DNA from: Flavobacterium sp. UGB4466
GTDB lineage: Bacteria > Bacteroidota > Bacteroidia > Flavobacteriales > Flavobacteriaceae
Assembly: GCF_903469665.1 (NCBI RefSeq)
Contig: NZ_CAGKLC010000001.1
Location: 75,852 to 139,851 of the forward strand
Direction of reading: 5' to 3'
DNA length: 64,000 nucleotides
The position numbers and the translations under genes are program-made. This document shows, piece after piece, positions 17,807-26,157 of the stretch; positions within the stretch are counted from its first letter, which is position 1; each line of letters opens with the position of its first letter. The notes beneath the pieces are model-generated. The model did no database searches and was not told the DNA's origin. It worked only from the letters and a program-made list of their open reading frames with translations.

Positions 17807-18553
17807 TTATTTTACTTCCCGAATGGTAGAGGCATCCATCCAGCCTTCCGTTCCATCAGTTAATTCTATTTTTTTCCAGCCTCCAACGGTTTCCAAAACA
17901 TATACTTTGGCTCCTTCGTGCAGTAGAATAATGGCAGAACCTGATTTCTGAGGTTCGCTGCGAACTTCACTTAATTCGGCAAAAACAATTGCAGGACGGT
18001 CGTTGTCAAAATGATTTTTTTCAGACATCCCTGCCGAAACACTTAAAAGCAAAGCGATCAAAAGAACAAACATTCCAATGAAATAAATTCTTTTCGAGAG
18101 CGTAAGCTGTGAGAAGTAATAGCCGATAAAAGTCAGTAAGAAAGCAAATGCGATTGCGATAGAAATTATTGCCCAGGTATTATAATCGAAGATTCCGGTA
18201 AAATTCTGAATCAGTTTTGCAAAACCTACTTTTGGGACTTCTTTAATTTCATCGATGGTTAGCTTTTTGGCAAATTTTAAGTTGTTTAGGGTCTCCGAAT
18301 CATGTGGTTTTAAAACCAGTGCCTTTTCATAATTATAGATCGAAGGAGCTACTTTGTTTAATTTATAGTAACTGTTCCCTAAATTAAAATACAATTCTGC
18401 CGATTGCTGTTTGTCTTCTTTGAGAATACTTTCATAAACATCAACCGCTTGCTGATATTGTCCTTTTTGATACAGCGCATTTCCTTTTTCAAAGCTGCTT
18501 TGAGCAAAGAAAATCTGAGTGATTAGTAAAAAAAGATATACTATATTTTTCAT
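17807..18553 (-). CDS. batE: BatE: TPR and SH3-like membrane protein
   Basis: Last gene of the bat operon, 248 aa. A signal peptide (to about residue 18, FFAQ) is followed by TPR repeats (GNALYQKGQYQQAVDVYESIL; AELYFNLGNSYYKLN; YNYEKALVLKPHD). Two membrane helices follow, around residues 125-150 and 160-175. The C-terminal SH3b-like domain is periplasmic (VFAELSEVRSEP; WKKIELTDGTEGWMD). This matches BatE of Bacteroidetes aerotolerance operons. It is separated from batD by a 58-base gap holding a hairpin repeat. Confidence 0.88.
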   Translation of the reverse strand: MKNIVYLFLLITQIFFAQSSFEKGNALYQKGQYQQAVDVYESILKEDKQQSAELYFNLGNSYYKLNKVAPSIYNYEKALVLKPHDSETLNNLKFAKKLTIDEIKEVPKVGFAKLIQNFTGIFDYNTWAIISIAIAFAFLLTFIGYYFSQLTLSKRIYFIGMFVLLIALLLSVSAGMSEKNHFDNDRPAIVFAELSEVRSEPQKSGSAIILLHEGAKVYVLETVGGWKKIELTDGTEGWMDASTIREVK

Positions 18554-18565
18554 CTTATTGTCGTT

Positions 18566-18599
18566 AAACCCGACAGGTTTTTTAAAACTTGTCGGGTTT
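18566..18599. repeat. Hairpin repeat between batD and batE
   Basis: Arms AAACCCGACAGGTTTT and AAAACTTGTCGGGTTT with a two-base loop. They pair with one G-T wobble in the plus-strand sense and one mismatch in the minus sense. It sits between two co-directional genes, so a dispersed REP-like element or an attenuator of batE is more likely than a full terminator. Confidence 0.65.
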
Positions 18600-18611
18600 G
18601 ATTTTTTAAGT

Positions 18612-20366
18612 TTAAACGATTTGTTTCTCTAAGTCCGAAATGATCAGAACAGCTTTGTCAAAATCCTGTTGGATTGATGTGCTGGATGCCGGAGCATATC
18701 TCGCAAATTCACAGTTTTCAGTCAGATTAATAAAACTTTGAACCGATTCCGGGCTGGCATTTCGGGACAATAACAGTTCGCTAATATTATCTTTGCTCAT
18801 TTCTGAAGTTTCGATATGCAGTTTCGCTTTTAGGAAATTGTGCATCGCTTTTTCCAGAGCAATATAAAACGGTTCTTTGTTGTTAAGTTGTTTTTTAGCT
18901 TCAGATAGATATTTCTTCGCCAGCTTATTGTTCATTTTAATACGGTTTCCGGTAACGTCGCCGTCAATTGCTTCTTTTCTTTTCTTAGCCAGAATAATGA
19001 TTGGCAGAATTACGAAAGGCAGGAACAATAGCGTGTAATATAAATTAGAACCGTAAAAATCATTTTTAGCGATCGAAACCAAAGTGGTTTTAGGTTTGAT
19101 GTACTTGAACTGTTCCGTTTTTGCAATTGTATTTGTAGCTGCATGTGCAGGGGTATTTGCTGCCGATGGCATTGGGCCGTCTAAAACGTCAATCATGATT
19201 TCCTGTGAAGTGATCGTTTTGTAGGAACCTGTGCTCAAATCAAAATAAGAAAACTGCATGGGTTTGATGGCATATTTTCCTTTGTATTGCGGAATAATGG
19301 TGTACTTGTCGCTTATTTTTCCGGACATTCCCGAAAGTGAAGTGGTTACTTTTTCATCGTGAACCGGATCATACATCTCTAAGGCATTAGGAACGACAGG
19401 TTTTGGCAAAGTAAACAATTTCATGTTTCCGTTCCCGGCTGCGCTCACAAACAGGTCAAGACTTTCTCCGCTCTTCAAGGTCGTTTTAGAAGGGGTAACC
19501 GTAAAATTAAATTTACCCACAGCACCGCCAAAGCCTTCAGGTTTGGTAGCTTCCGGTAAAGGTCGTACGTTGATTGTTTTGGCTCCGGCCGAAACTACTT
19601 TATTGTCGTCGCTTACAATCATCTGACCGAACATATCACGACGGTTGGTAGGCAATTGCACGCCTATGTCCAGTGAAAGTGGTTCAATGGTAAGTCTTCC
19701 TGATTTTTGTGGATACAAAATGGTCTTTTTCAAGACTACATAATAACATCTTTGCCCTTGATAACTTCCCTGTTCAACAGCAAGTTGTTTGATATCGATA
19801 TTCTGATTCCAGAAGTCATTGTATTTAGGTTTAGCCAACTCTTTGAAACCGGTCACATTGATATAGTTGAAATACAGTTTGTAAACAACAGTTATAGGTT
19901 CATTCAGATACGGATTTGTTTTTGAAATTTCGGCCACAAGGTGTAGCATTTCATCACCTGTACTTGATCCTTGAGGTCTGTCATTAGGATCTCTTTCCTG
20001 TGCAACGGCATTGGTTACCACAATTTTTAAAGGTGCCGTTTTATAGATCTGACCATTGTATTCAATAGCAGCTTGTTTGATTGTTACAGTCCCTTTGTGG
20101 TCGGGCTGTAAGATATAGGAATAGATTTTTTGAAAAGAACTTCTTCCATTAATCCAGGATTGACTGATTTGCTGGCTTGGTCCGGCTACAATTTTAAAAC
20201 CATCAAAAGAAGGCTGGTCAAAGTTGTCCCCATCAACATTCATGATGAAGTCGATACGAAGCCTTTCGTTTACTCCAAGCGTATTCTTGCTTACTCTGGC
20301 TTCAAATTGAACTTGAGCCATAAGTCCCTGAAAAGTGAATAGTAATAGAATTAAATATCTTTTCAT
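18612..20366 (-). CDS. batD: BatD: large Ig-like membrane-anchored protein
   Basis: A 584-aa BatD-family protein. The signal peptide ends near GLMAQ; the long periplasmic part is beta-rich and Ig-like (VGKFNFTVTPSKTTLKSGESLDLFVSAAGNGN). One membrane helix lies near residue 435 (YYTLLFLPFVILPIIILA). A cytoplasmic tail of about 130 residues resembles the DUF4381/BatD C-terminus. The family has no known enzyme activity; it is thought to work with the VWA proteins BatA and BatB. It follows batC after 122 bases that carry repeated GTTTAATCG words. Confidence 0.9.
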   Translation of the reverse strand: MKRYLILLLFTFQGLMAQVQFEARVSKNTLGVNERLRIDFIMNVDGDNFDQPSFDGFKIVAGPSQQISQSWINGRSSFQKIYSYILQPDHKGTVTIKQAAIEYNGQIYKTAPLKIVVTNAVAQERDPNDRPQGSSTGDEMLHLVAEISKTNPYLNEPITVVYKLYFNYINVTGFKELAKPKYNDFWNQNIDIKQLAVEQGSYQGQRCYYVVLKKTILYPQKSGRLTIEPLSLDIGVQLPTNRRDMFGQMIVSDDNKVVSAGAKTINVRPLPEATKPEGFGGAVGKFNFTVTPSKTTLKSGESLDLFVSAAGNGNMKLFTLPKPVVPNALEMYDPVHDEKVTTSLSGMSGKISDKYTIIPQYKGKYAIKPMQFSYFDLSTGSYKTITSQEIMIDVLDGPMPSAANTPAHAATNTIAKTEQFKYIKPKTTLVSIAKNDFYGSNLYYTLLFLPFVILPIIILAKKRKEAIDGDVTGNRIKMNNKLAKKYLSEAKKQLNNKEPFYIALEKAMHNFLKAKLHIETSEMSKDNISELLLSRNASPESVQSFINLTENCEFARYAPASSTSIQQDFDKAVLIISDLEKQIV

Positions 20367-20488
20367 TACTTGTTTAATCTTTTTTTATGTTGAATCGTTT
20401 AATTGGTAATTTGTTTAATCGTTTTTCTACAGTTTTGCTGCTTGTCCGAATTAACAGTTAAACGAATAAACGGTTAACCTAAGAAATC

Positions 20489-21262
20489 CTACCAGTCTTT
20501 TTCTGTTTTTTTCTGGTTACCTTTTACTTTTTGAGCGTTGACTTTGTCCTGAATTTTCTTTTCTTCGTTGTTCACGGCATCCAGTAAATTCTGAACTCTT
20601 TCTTTAGATATCCCTCCAGGCATTGGTTTTGGCTCCCCTTTGTTGTCTGATTTGTCATCTTTCTTAGGGTCATTTTTACCGTCTTTTTTATCCTTGTCTT
20701 TATCGCCTTTGTCGTCTTTTTTCTGATCGTCTTTTCCGTCCTTTTTGTCTTTGTTGTCGCCGTCTTTTTTCTGATCGTCTTTTTTGTCGTTCTTTTTATC
20801 TTTATCCTTGTCCTTGTTTTTGTCGTTTTTCGGAGGATTTTCTTTTAGTTTCTGTTTTGCCAAAGCATAATTGTAACGGGTCTCATCATCGGCAGGGTCG
20901 TTACGCAAAGCTTCTTTGTAAGCTTCAACGGCCTGTGTGTAATTTTTCTCTTTCATAAAAACATTCCCTAAATTGTGAAATGCTTTGTGCTTATCAGGTC
21001 TGGCTTTAGCATTTTTTATCGCTTTAGCGTAAGCAAACTTAGCTTCAGAAACCTGATTCTGTTTGTATATAGTGTTTCCCAGATTATAAGGAGCAGCAGT
21101 ACGTTTTGGGAATTTTGATTCTGAAATTCTGTAATTGGCTTCTGCGTCCGTAAATTTATTCTGCTTATATTCTTCATTGGCCTCAGGCAATGTTTTGTCT
21201 TTCTCCTGAGCAGAAACTGCTAAAGAAAATGTGAGTAAAATATAAAGAAGTAAATTTTTCAT
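20489..21262 (-). CDS. batC: BatC: TPR protein with a charged low-complexity region
   Basis: About 257 aa. The start at 21262 (MKNLLLYILLTFSLAVSAQ) gives a standard signal peptide; an in-frame ATG 14 codons upstream is less likely. TPR repeats fill residues 20-130 (ANYRISESKFPKRTAAPYN; HKAFHNLGNVFMKEKNYTQA). Then comes a stretch of about 75 residues almost wholly Lys, Asp, Asn, Gln and Gly (KNDKKDDQKKDG and variants), which is tandemly repetitive at DNA level (about 20640-20830). Family role: periplasmic scaffold of the Bat complex. The repeat length may vary between strains by slippage. Confidence 0.88.
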   Translation of the reverse strand: MKNLLLYILLTFSLAVSAQEKDKTLPEANEEYKQNKFTDAEANYRISESKFPKRTAAPYNLGNTIYKQNQVSEAKFAYAKAIKNAKARPDKHKAFHNLGNVFMKEKNYTQAVEAYKEALRNDPADDETRYNYALAKQKLKENPPKNDKNKDKDKDKKNDKKDDQKKDGDNKDKKDGKDDQKKDDKGDKDKDKKDGKNDPKKDDKSDNKGEPKPMPGGISKERVQNLLDAVNNEEKKIQDKVNAQKVKGNQKKTEKDW

Positions 21263-21304
21263 TCTAATTTTTTTATGTTTTGTTTCCGGTTTTATGCGAA
21301 ACAA

Positions 21305-22339
21305 TTATTTCTTTTCGTTAAATAAATTCAACTCTTTAATCCAGTTTGTTTTTCTTTCCAAAAGGAAAATGTCTAAAAACAATAACAGAAAAGCAAATCC
21401 GATGAACCACTGAAATTGCGATTGAAAATCGGCCATTTGAGTTGCTTCGAATTCTGTTTTCTGAATGTTATTTAAGGCATTCTTGATATATTCGAGCACT
21501 TCTTTGGTATTTCCGCCGTAAACATAACCACCTTTGGTCGCTTTTGCAATATTTTTTAAATCTTCCTGATTTAATTTTGTGGTAACGGTTTGCCCGTTTT
21601 GGTCTTTTTGATAACTTCTGACTACGCCGTTTTCTTTTAAAGGAATGGTACCTCCTTTTTCAGTTCCAACACCAATGGTAATGATTTTCATTCCCATTTT
21701 GTTGGCTTCTTCTGCAGCAGCTGTAGCGCCTTCAGAGTGGTCTTCTCCATCGGAAATCAGAATCAGTAATTTACTGGTTTTGCTTTTTTCGTCAAAATAA
21801 GTAGAGGAAAGTCTGATGGCCTCGTCTAAAGAAGTTCCTTGTGAAGAAACCATGTCGGGAGTCATGCTTTGCAGGAACATTTTGGCAACACTATAATCGG
21901 AAGTAATTGGTAAAACCGGAAAGGCGCTTCCGGCATAGGCTACGATTCCGATTCGGTCACTTCCTAAATTGTTGATGATTTGAGAAACCAGCTGTTTACT
22001 TTTTTCTAAACGGCTTGGTGCCACATCTTCGGCAAGCATACTTTTTGAAACGTCAACGGCAAAAACAATATCGATTCCTTCCCGTTTTACGGTTTCCATT
22101 TTAGTCCCAATCTTCGGATTTACCAATCCGATAATTAAACAGGCAAGTGCCAAAAGCAATACCGATAATTTTAGGACAGGTTTAAAAACAGAGCGTTCCG
22201 GGCTCAGTCTTTTTACCATTTCAAGATCACCAAATTCACGTTGTTTTTTCTTTTTCCAATACATATTGAAAAGGAAAATGCACGCCACAATTGGGAGTAA
22301 GAATAAAAGGTATAAATATTTTTTTTCGTCTAATTCCAT
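21305..22339 (-). CDS. batB: BatB: VWA-domain membrane protein
   Basis: A 344-aa VWA protein with membrane helices at residues 8-26 and 55-75 and at the C-terminus (WFIGFAFLLLFLDIFLL). The VWA domain has a full MIDAS metal site (DVSKSMLAED near 92, later Thr and Asp). A short peptide links it to the last helix. It is paralogous to BatA, the next gene upstream. In the family BatA and BatB are thought to form a periplasm-facing complex. batC begins 43 bases after its stop. Confidence 0.92.
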   Translation of the reverse strand: MELDEKKYLYLLFLLPIVACIFLFNMYWKKKKQREFGDLEMVKRLSPERSVFKPVLKLSVLLLALACLIIGLVNPKIGTKMETVKREGIDIVFAVDVSKSMLAEDVAPSRLEKSKQLVSQIINNLGSDRIGIVAYAGSAFPVLPITSDYSVAKMFLQSMTPDMVSSQGTSLDEAIRLSSTYFDEKSKTSKLLILISDGEDHSEGATAAAEEANKMGMKIITIGVGTEKGGTIPLKENGVVRSYQKDQNGQTVTTKLNQEDLKNIAKATKGGYVYGGNTKEVLEYIKNALNNIQKTEFEATQMADFQSQFQWFIGFAFLLLFLDIFLLERKTNWIKELNLFNEKK

Positions 22340-22357
22340 TTTTTAATTCTAGTTCTC

Positions 22358-22406
22358 AGTCGCAGTCGCAGTTTTCAGTTTTAAACGGAAAACTGTGACT
22401 GCGACT
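22358..22406. repeat. Hairpin repeat between batA and batB
   Basis: Nineteen-base arms, the left beginning AGTCGCAGTCGCAG and the right ending GACTGCGACT, with one mismatch and an 11-base loop. A partial copy (CAGTCGCAGTTTTGAG) occurs at 28262-28277, so this is a dispersed intergenic element within the operon. Confidence 0.7.
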
Positions 22407-22412
22407 AAAATA

Positions 22413-23414
22413 TTATATAAAGCTTCTGTAAACTGTATTTCTTAATCCTACTTCCAATACTAACAAAAAGGCGGCAAGTAAAACAAATATTCGGTACTTT
22501 TCGTCGTAATCGTAGAATTTTAGTTCCTGTATTTCGGTAGTTTCGAGTTTATTGATGGCACTGTATATTTCGGCTAATCGATCGTTACTGGTTGCTCTGA
22601 AGTAGGTTCCGTCTGTTTTGCGGGCAATACTTTTCATCAATTGCTCGTCGATTTCTACTTTTTGCATTTTAAACAGGAAACCTCCGTTTGGTGCGTAGGC
22701 GTATGGCGACGGAGCCATTCCGTTGGTACCAATTCCGATCGTGTATACTTTTATTCCGTATTGTTTTGCAATGTCTGAAGCTGTTTCAGGCTCAATAAAA
22801 CCGGCATTGTTCACCCCATCAGTCATCAAAATAATCACACGACTTTTTGCCTTACTGTCTTTTAGACGGTTTACGGCTGTTGCCAATCCCATTCCAATTC
22901 CCGTTCCGTCTTGCAGCACCGTGTCGTATTTAATTCCTTTGATCGCTTCTAGAATAATAGCTTTATCGCTTGTAACGGGAGTTTTGGTATAAGCTTCTGA
23001 GGCATATAAAACCAATCCGATTCTGTCGTTAGGTCTTTCCCCAACAAAATCTGCGGCCACTCTTTTTAAAGCTTCCATACGGTTTGGCTTTAAATCTTTG
23101 GCAAGCATACTACCCGAAACGTCAATTGCCATTACAATATCAATCCCTTTCGTGGTCTTGGTCTGATTGCTGATGTCAACCGTTCTTGGTCTTGCCAATG
23201 CAATGATTAAAGAGCTTAAAGCGATAATCCTGAAAACATACAAACAAGGTTTTAATTTGGTCAATAGCGATTCGCTGTTTTTGAAACCCTGAGTTGAACT
23301 CATTTTTAAAGTCGCCGATTGCTGGTTGCGTTTCCAGAAAAACCAAGCGATCGCAATGGGGATTAACAGAAACAACCAAAAAAATTCCGGATTTAAAAAA
23401 GTTATCTTATCCAT
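22413..23414 (-). CDS. batA: BatA: VWA-domain membrane protein
   Basis: A 333-aa VWA protein, membrane helix near residue 10 (FFWLFLLIPIAIAWFFW), a second near 60, and one at the C-terminus. It has a complete MIDAS (DVSGSMLAKDLKP near 98; later DGVNNAG). BatA is the aerotolerance protein named in Bacteroides, where loss of the operon reduces survival in oxygen. Its start codon shares a base with the stop of the preceding BatD-like gene (TAATG), so translation is coupled. Confidence 0.92.
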   Translation of the reverse strand: MDKITFLNPEFFWLFLLIPIAIAWFFWKRNQQSATLKMSSTQGFKNSESLLTKLKPCLYVFRIIALSSLIIALARPRTVDISNQTKTTKGIDIVMAIDVSGSMLAKDLKPNRMEALKRVAADFVGERPNDRIGLVLYASEAYTKTPVTSDKAIILEAIKGIKYDTVLQDGTGIGMGLATAVNRLKDSKAKSRVIILMTDGVNNAGFIEPETASDIAKQYGIKVYTIGIGTNGMAPSPYAYAPNGGFLFKMQKVEIDEQLMKSIARKTDGTYFRATSNDRLAEIYSAINKLETTEIQELKFYDYDEKYRIFVLLAAFLLVLEVGLRNTVYRSFI

Positions 23415-25048
23415 TAGTTACTCGCTTTTCTAAGTTCTACAGAATTTAATATTCTGGTTGTAATATCATTGGCATAGGTATCTCCTTCTTCGTGTAAAAT
23501 CAAGATCTGTTGTAATCCCTGATCTTGTTTAAAAAGTAAGAGTTCATAATATGCTTTTGCACTTGTCTTGTCAATAGGATTGAAAACGGTCATGGTTCCG
23601 TATCCTTTTAGTCCCTGAACGCCTTCATTGGTTTGAAAATCTTCTTGTTTTACAATAATATTTTGTCCGCCCTGAGCTTCAATAACTTTTAAAGAACCTT
23701 CTAATGCTTTGGCTAAGTCAAGCTCTACAGGATTCTTAAACTTGCTGGTAGAAACGGTTACGTAGAAGTTTCCAACCATGCTTCCGTAAGCGAAAAGCTG
23801 CATCTCTTTGATGAGGGCCATGGTTTCTTTCGGAAGGACTTTTTGAGTATCCATACGTTTTAAAACCTTTGGGGTTTCAATCAGGATGCCCGGATTTCCG
23901 TACTCACTTTTTACCCATTCTCCTTCTAATAATTCTTTTGAAGGATGTCCGATTACATTATCTTTTACATAGTTAAAACCTTTTGTAACGATAAAGAAGG
24001 CGGTAGTGGCAATCAGTAAAAATAAAACAGATCCTACTGAGATCGCAATACGTTTGTTGCGTTTCTTTAACAACTGAAGTTTTATCTGTTTTTGTTTTTG
24101 TGCTTCGTTCAACAATTGATCCTCTTCTTCTGCCGGTACTTCGGTGGGAATAGCATTATCAAGTGTCAGGATTACTTTCTGAATTTTATTTCGGTCTTCT
24201 GTGATTTCAAACTCTAAGGGTTTAGATTTTGCAAATTTCACTAAATCCGCCTGACGTAAAACACGTTCTAAGTTTTCAACGGTTTCCGGTGTTAAAGTCA
24301 TCTTCTTTTTGGTAGAAGCAGTTCTGATGGCCTGAATCAATTCAGAAGTGGTGCTTTCCATTGCCGGAATATGAATTGCCTCTTCGATGTAGTTTCGGGC
24401 AATATCCGTCAATTCACTGTAGTATTCTTTTATTTCTCCTTTTTGTACCAGTTCTTTCTGCTCCAGATTGTTCAACAAACTTGTCGCTTTTTCTATAGGA
24501 GTTTTGTAGACTTCCTCTTCTATCTTTTTCTTTTGATGTTTCTTAACATACCAATAAACAAACGCTCCGATGGCAAGAATTACAATCAGAATCAAAACGT
24601 AAATCCACCAGTTACCAATCCCATTGTCTGCGGGAGTAATGTCTTTGATGTCGTACATTTTTTGCTGTAACGTATCTACTTTTACATTGGCCACTTCAAC
24701 GCGAATAGAATCTGTTGCATATGGTTTCTTGTCAATTAAAATTTTAATAGACGGAATGGTATATTTTCCGGAATCAAATTGGGTTAATCCGTATTTTTTA
24801 ATCAGTTCGTAAGTGTCATTTTTCTTGACAGTGTCGATAGGATAGGATTGAATAACCTCTAAAGGACCAATGTTTTTTAGTTTAGGAAAAACAACCTTAG
24901 ATTTTGAACTTACAACTGTTTTAAGAGTGAGTTTAAACTCGGCACCAATTTTATTTTTTGTAGTATCAATACTTGTCTCAACTTGTTTTTGTTGCGCAAA
25001 AACAGCTGAGGAAAGTAAAAATAAAAATATGTAAAATTTTAATTTCAT
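23414..25048 (-). CDS. BatD-like / DUF4381-like membrane protein of the moxR-bat operon
   Basis: A 544-aa protein with a signal peptide (to about AVFAQQ), a beta-rich periplasmic segment like the N-terminus of BatD, a membrane helix at about 147-168 (YVLILIVILAIGAFVYWYV), and a helical cytoplasmic region resembling DUF4381 (ARNYIEEAIHIPAMESTTSEL). A second membrane helix lies near 340-358, followed by a C-terminal domain of about 185 residues that resembles no part of BatD. It sits between the DUF58 and batA genes, overlapping batA. Homologues at this position in Flavobacteria are usually left unnamed. The second helix and C-terminal domain set it apart from ordinary DUF4381 proteins. Confidence 0.8.
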   Translation of the reverse strand: MKLKFYIFLFLLSSAVFAQQKQVETSIDTTKNKIGAEFKLTLKTVVSSKSKVVFPKLKNIGPLEVIQSYPIDTVKKNDTYELIKKYGLTQFDSGKYTIPSIKILIDKKPYATDSIRVEVANVKVDTLQQKMYDIKDITPADNGIGNWWIYVLILIVILAIGAFVYWYVKKHQKKKIEEEVYKTPIEKATSLLNNLEQKELVQKGEIKEYYSELTDIARNYIEEAIHIPAMESTTSELIQAIRTASTKKKMTLTPETVENLERVLRQADLVKFAKSKPLEFEITEDRNKIQKVILTLDNAIPTEVPAEEEDQLLNEAQKQKQIKLQLLKKRNKRIAISVGSVLFLLIATTAFFIVTKGFNYVKDNVIGHPSKELLEGEWVKSEYGNPGILIETPKVLKRMDTQKVLPKETMALIKEMQLFAYGSMVGNFYVTVSTSKFKNPVELDLAKALEGSLKVIEAQGGQNIIVKQEDFQTNEGVQGLKGYGTMTVFNPIDKTSAKAYYELLLFKQDQGLQQILILHEEGDTYANDITTRILNSVELRKASN

Positions 25049-25155
25049 TTGGTTTTTGATTTCAGATTTTGGTCTAAAATGAATGCTTAAAAATGGAACA
25101 CGGATGACACAGATTTAAACGGATTTTTTTATCTAAAGACTTTATAATTCGTATG

Positions 25156-25213
25156 ATCTAACAGTCTAACAATCTAAGAAAACTAATATTCTAAGAAGTC
25201 TAACAATCTAAGA
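25156..25213. repeat. TTAGATT/AATCTAA-family repeat after the DUF58 gene
   Basis: Short array of AATCTAAGAAGTCTAAC-type words running up to the stop codon of the DUF58 gene. The same words build the larger arrays at 29141-29474 and 37582-37896. Confidence 0.7.
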
Positions 25214-26077
25214 TCATCTTGATTTAAAATAGCCTAGCAACTTAGTTACGTAATTTTCGTCGACTCTTGTATTTACGACACCAGCTCCCGATTTACTAAA
25301 AATATCCTTGAAATAATTCACTCTGTCCTGATAGTGTTTTTCGTAATTCAGTCGTACTGTTTTTGAGCCGGTATTTACCAATTGAATTTTTCCTGTTTCG
25401 GCATCGAGCATACTTACCATTCCTAAATTCGGAATTTTTTCCTCGCGGATATCGTACACACGTACCCCGGTGATGTCATGTTTTTTAGAAGCAATTTTTA
25501 AAGTCTGCTCATAATTTTCGGCCATGAAATCGGAAATCATAAAAACGATCGCTTTCTTTTTTTGTGTTCCGGACAGGAATTTCAAAGCTTGCGAAATATC
25601 GGTTTTGTGACTCTTTGGTTCAAATTCAATTAACTCGCGAATGATTCGGAGTACATGAGAACGTCCTTTTTTTGGGGGAATATACAACTCTACATTGTCA
25701 GAGAATAATATTAAACCAATTTTATCATTATTTTGTGTAGCCGAAAAAGCCATCGTTGCCGCAATTTCGGTGACGATGTCTTTTTTAAACTGACTTTTTG
25801 ATCCAAAACCTTCAGAGCCTGAGATGTCTACCATTAAAACCATGGTTAGCTCACGCTCTTCTTCAAAAACTTTTACGTGAGCTTCGTTGTAGCGCGCCGT
25901 TACATTCCAATCGATGTTACGAATATCATCGCCATATTGGTATTGACGTACTTCACTAAAAGTCATTCCTCGTCCTTTAAAGGAAGAGTGGTATTCTCCT
26001 GAAAAGATATGATTACTCAGTCTTTTGGTTTTGATTTCTATTTTCCGTACTTTTTTTAAAAGCTCTTTTGTATCCAT
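25214..26077 (-). CDS. DUF58-family protein of the MoxR/Bat system
   Basis: A 287-aa protein. The family signature GDDIRNIDWNVTARYNEAHVKVF is near residue 49, followed by a VWA-like core with a MIDAS-type DISGS near 88. DUF58 proteins are encoded beside MoxR ATPases almost everywhere and are thought to be part of the chaperone-like MoxR/VWA machinery. No signal peptide, so cytoplasmic. It follows moxR after 80 bases containing an inverted repeat. Confidence 0.9.
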   Translation of the reverse strand: MDTKELLKKVRKIEIKTKRLSNHIFSGEYHSSFKGRGMTFSEVRQYQYGDDIRNIDWNVTARYNEAHVKVFEEERELTMVLMVDISGSEGFGSKSQFKKDIVTEIAATMAFSATQNNDKIGLILFSDNVELYIPPKKGRSHVLRIIRELIEFEPKSHKTDISQALKFLSGTQKKKAIVFMISDFMAENYEQTLKIASKKHDITGVRVYDIREEKIPNLGMVSMLDAETGKIQLVNTGSKTVRLNYEKHYQDRVNYFKDIFSKSGAGVVNTRVDENYVTKLLGYFKSR

Positions 26078-26106
26078 TTTATTTGTTTAAAGTTTAAAGT
26101 TTAAAA

Positions 26107-26151
26107 GTTTCAAGTTAGTCTTGCAACAACCTGAAACCTGAAACTTGAAAC
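26107..26151. repeat. Inverted repeat between moxR and the DUF58 gene
   Basis: Arms GTTTCAAGTT and AACTTGAAAC with a 25-base loop that itself contains CCTGAAACCTGAAAC-like words; preceded by GTTTAAAGTTTAAAG direct repeats. Likely a dispersed repeat; no T run strong enough for a terminator inside the operon. Confidence 0.55.
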
Positions 26152-26157
26152 AAATTT

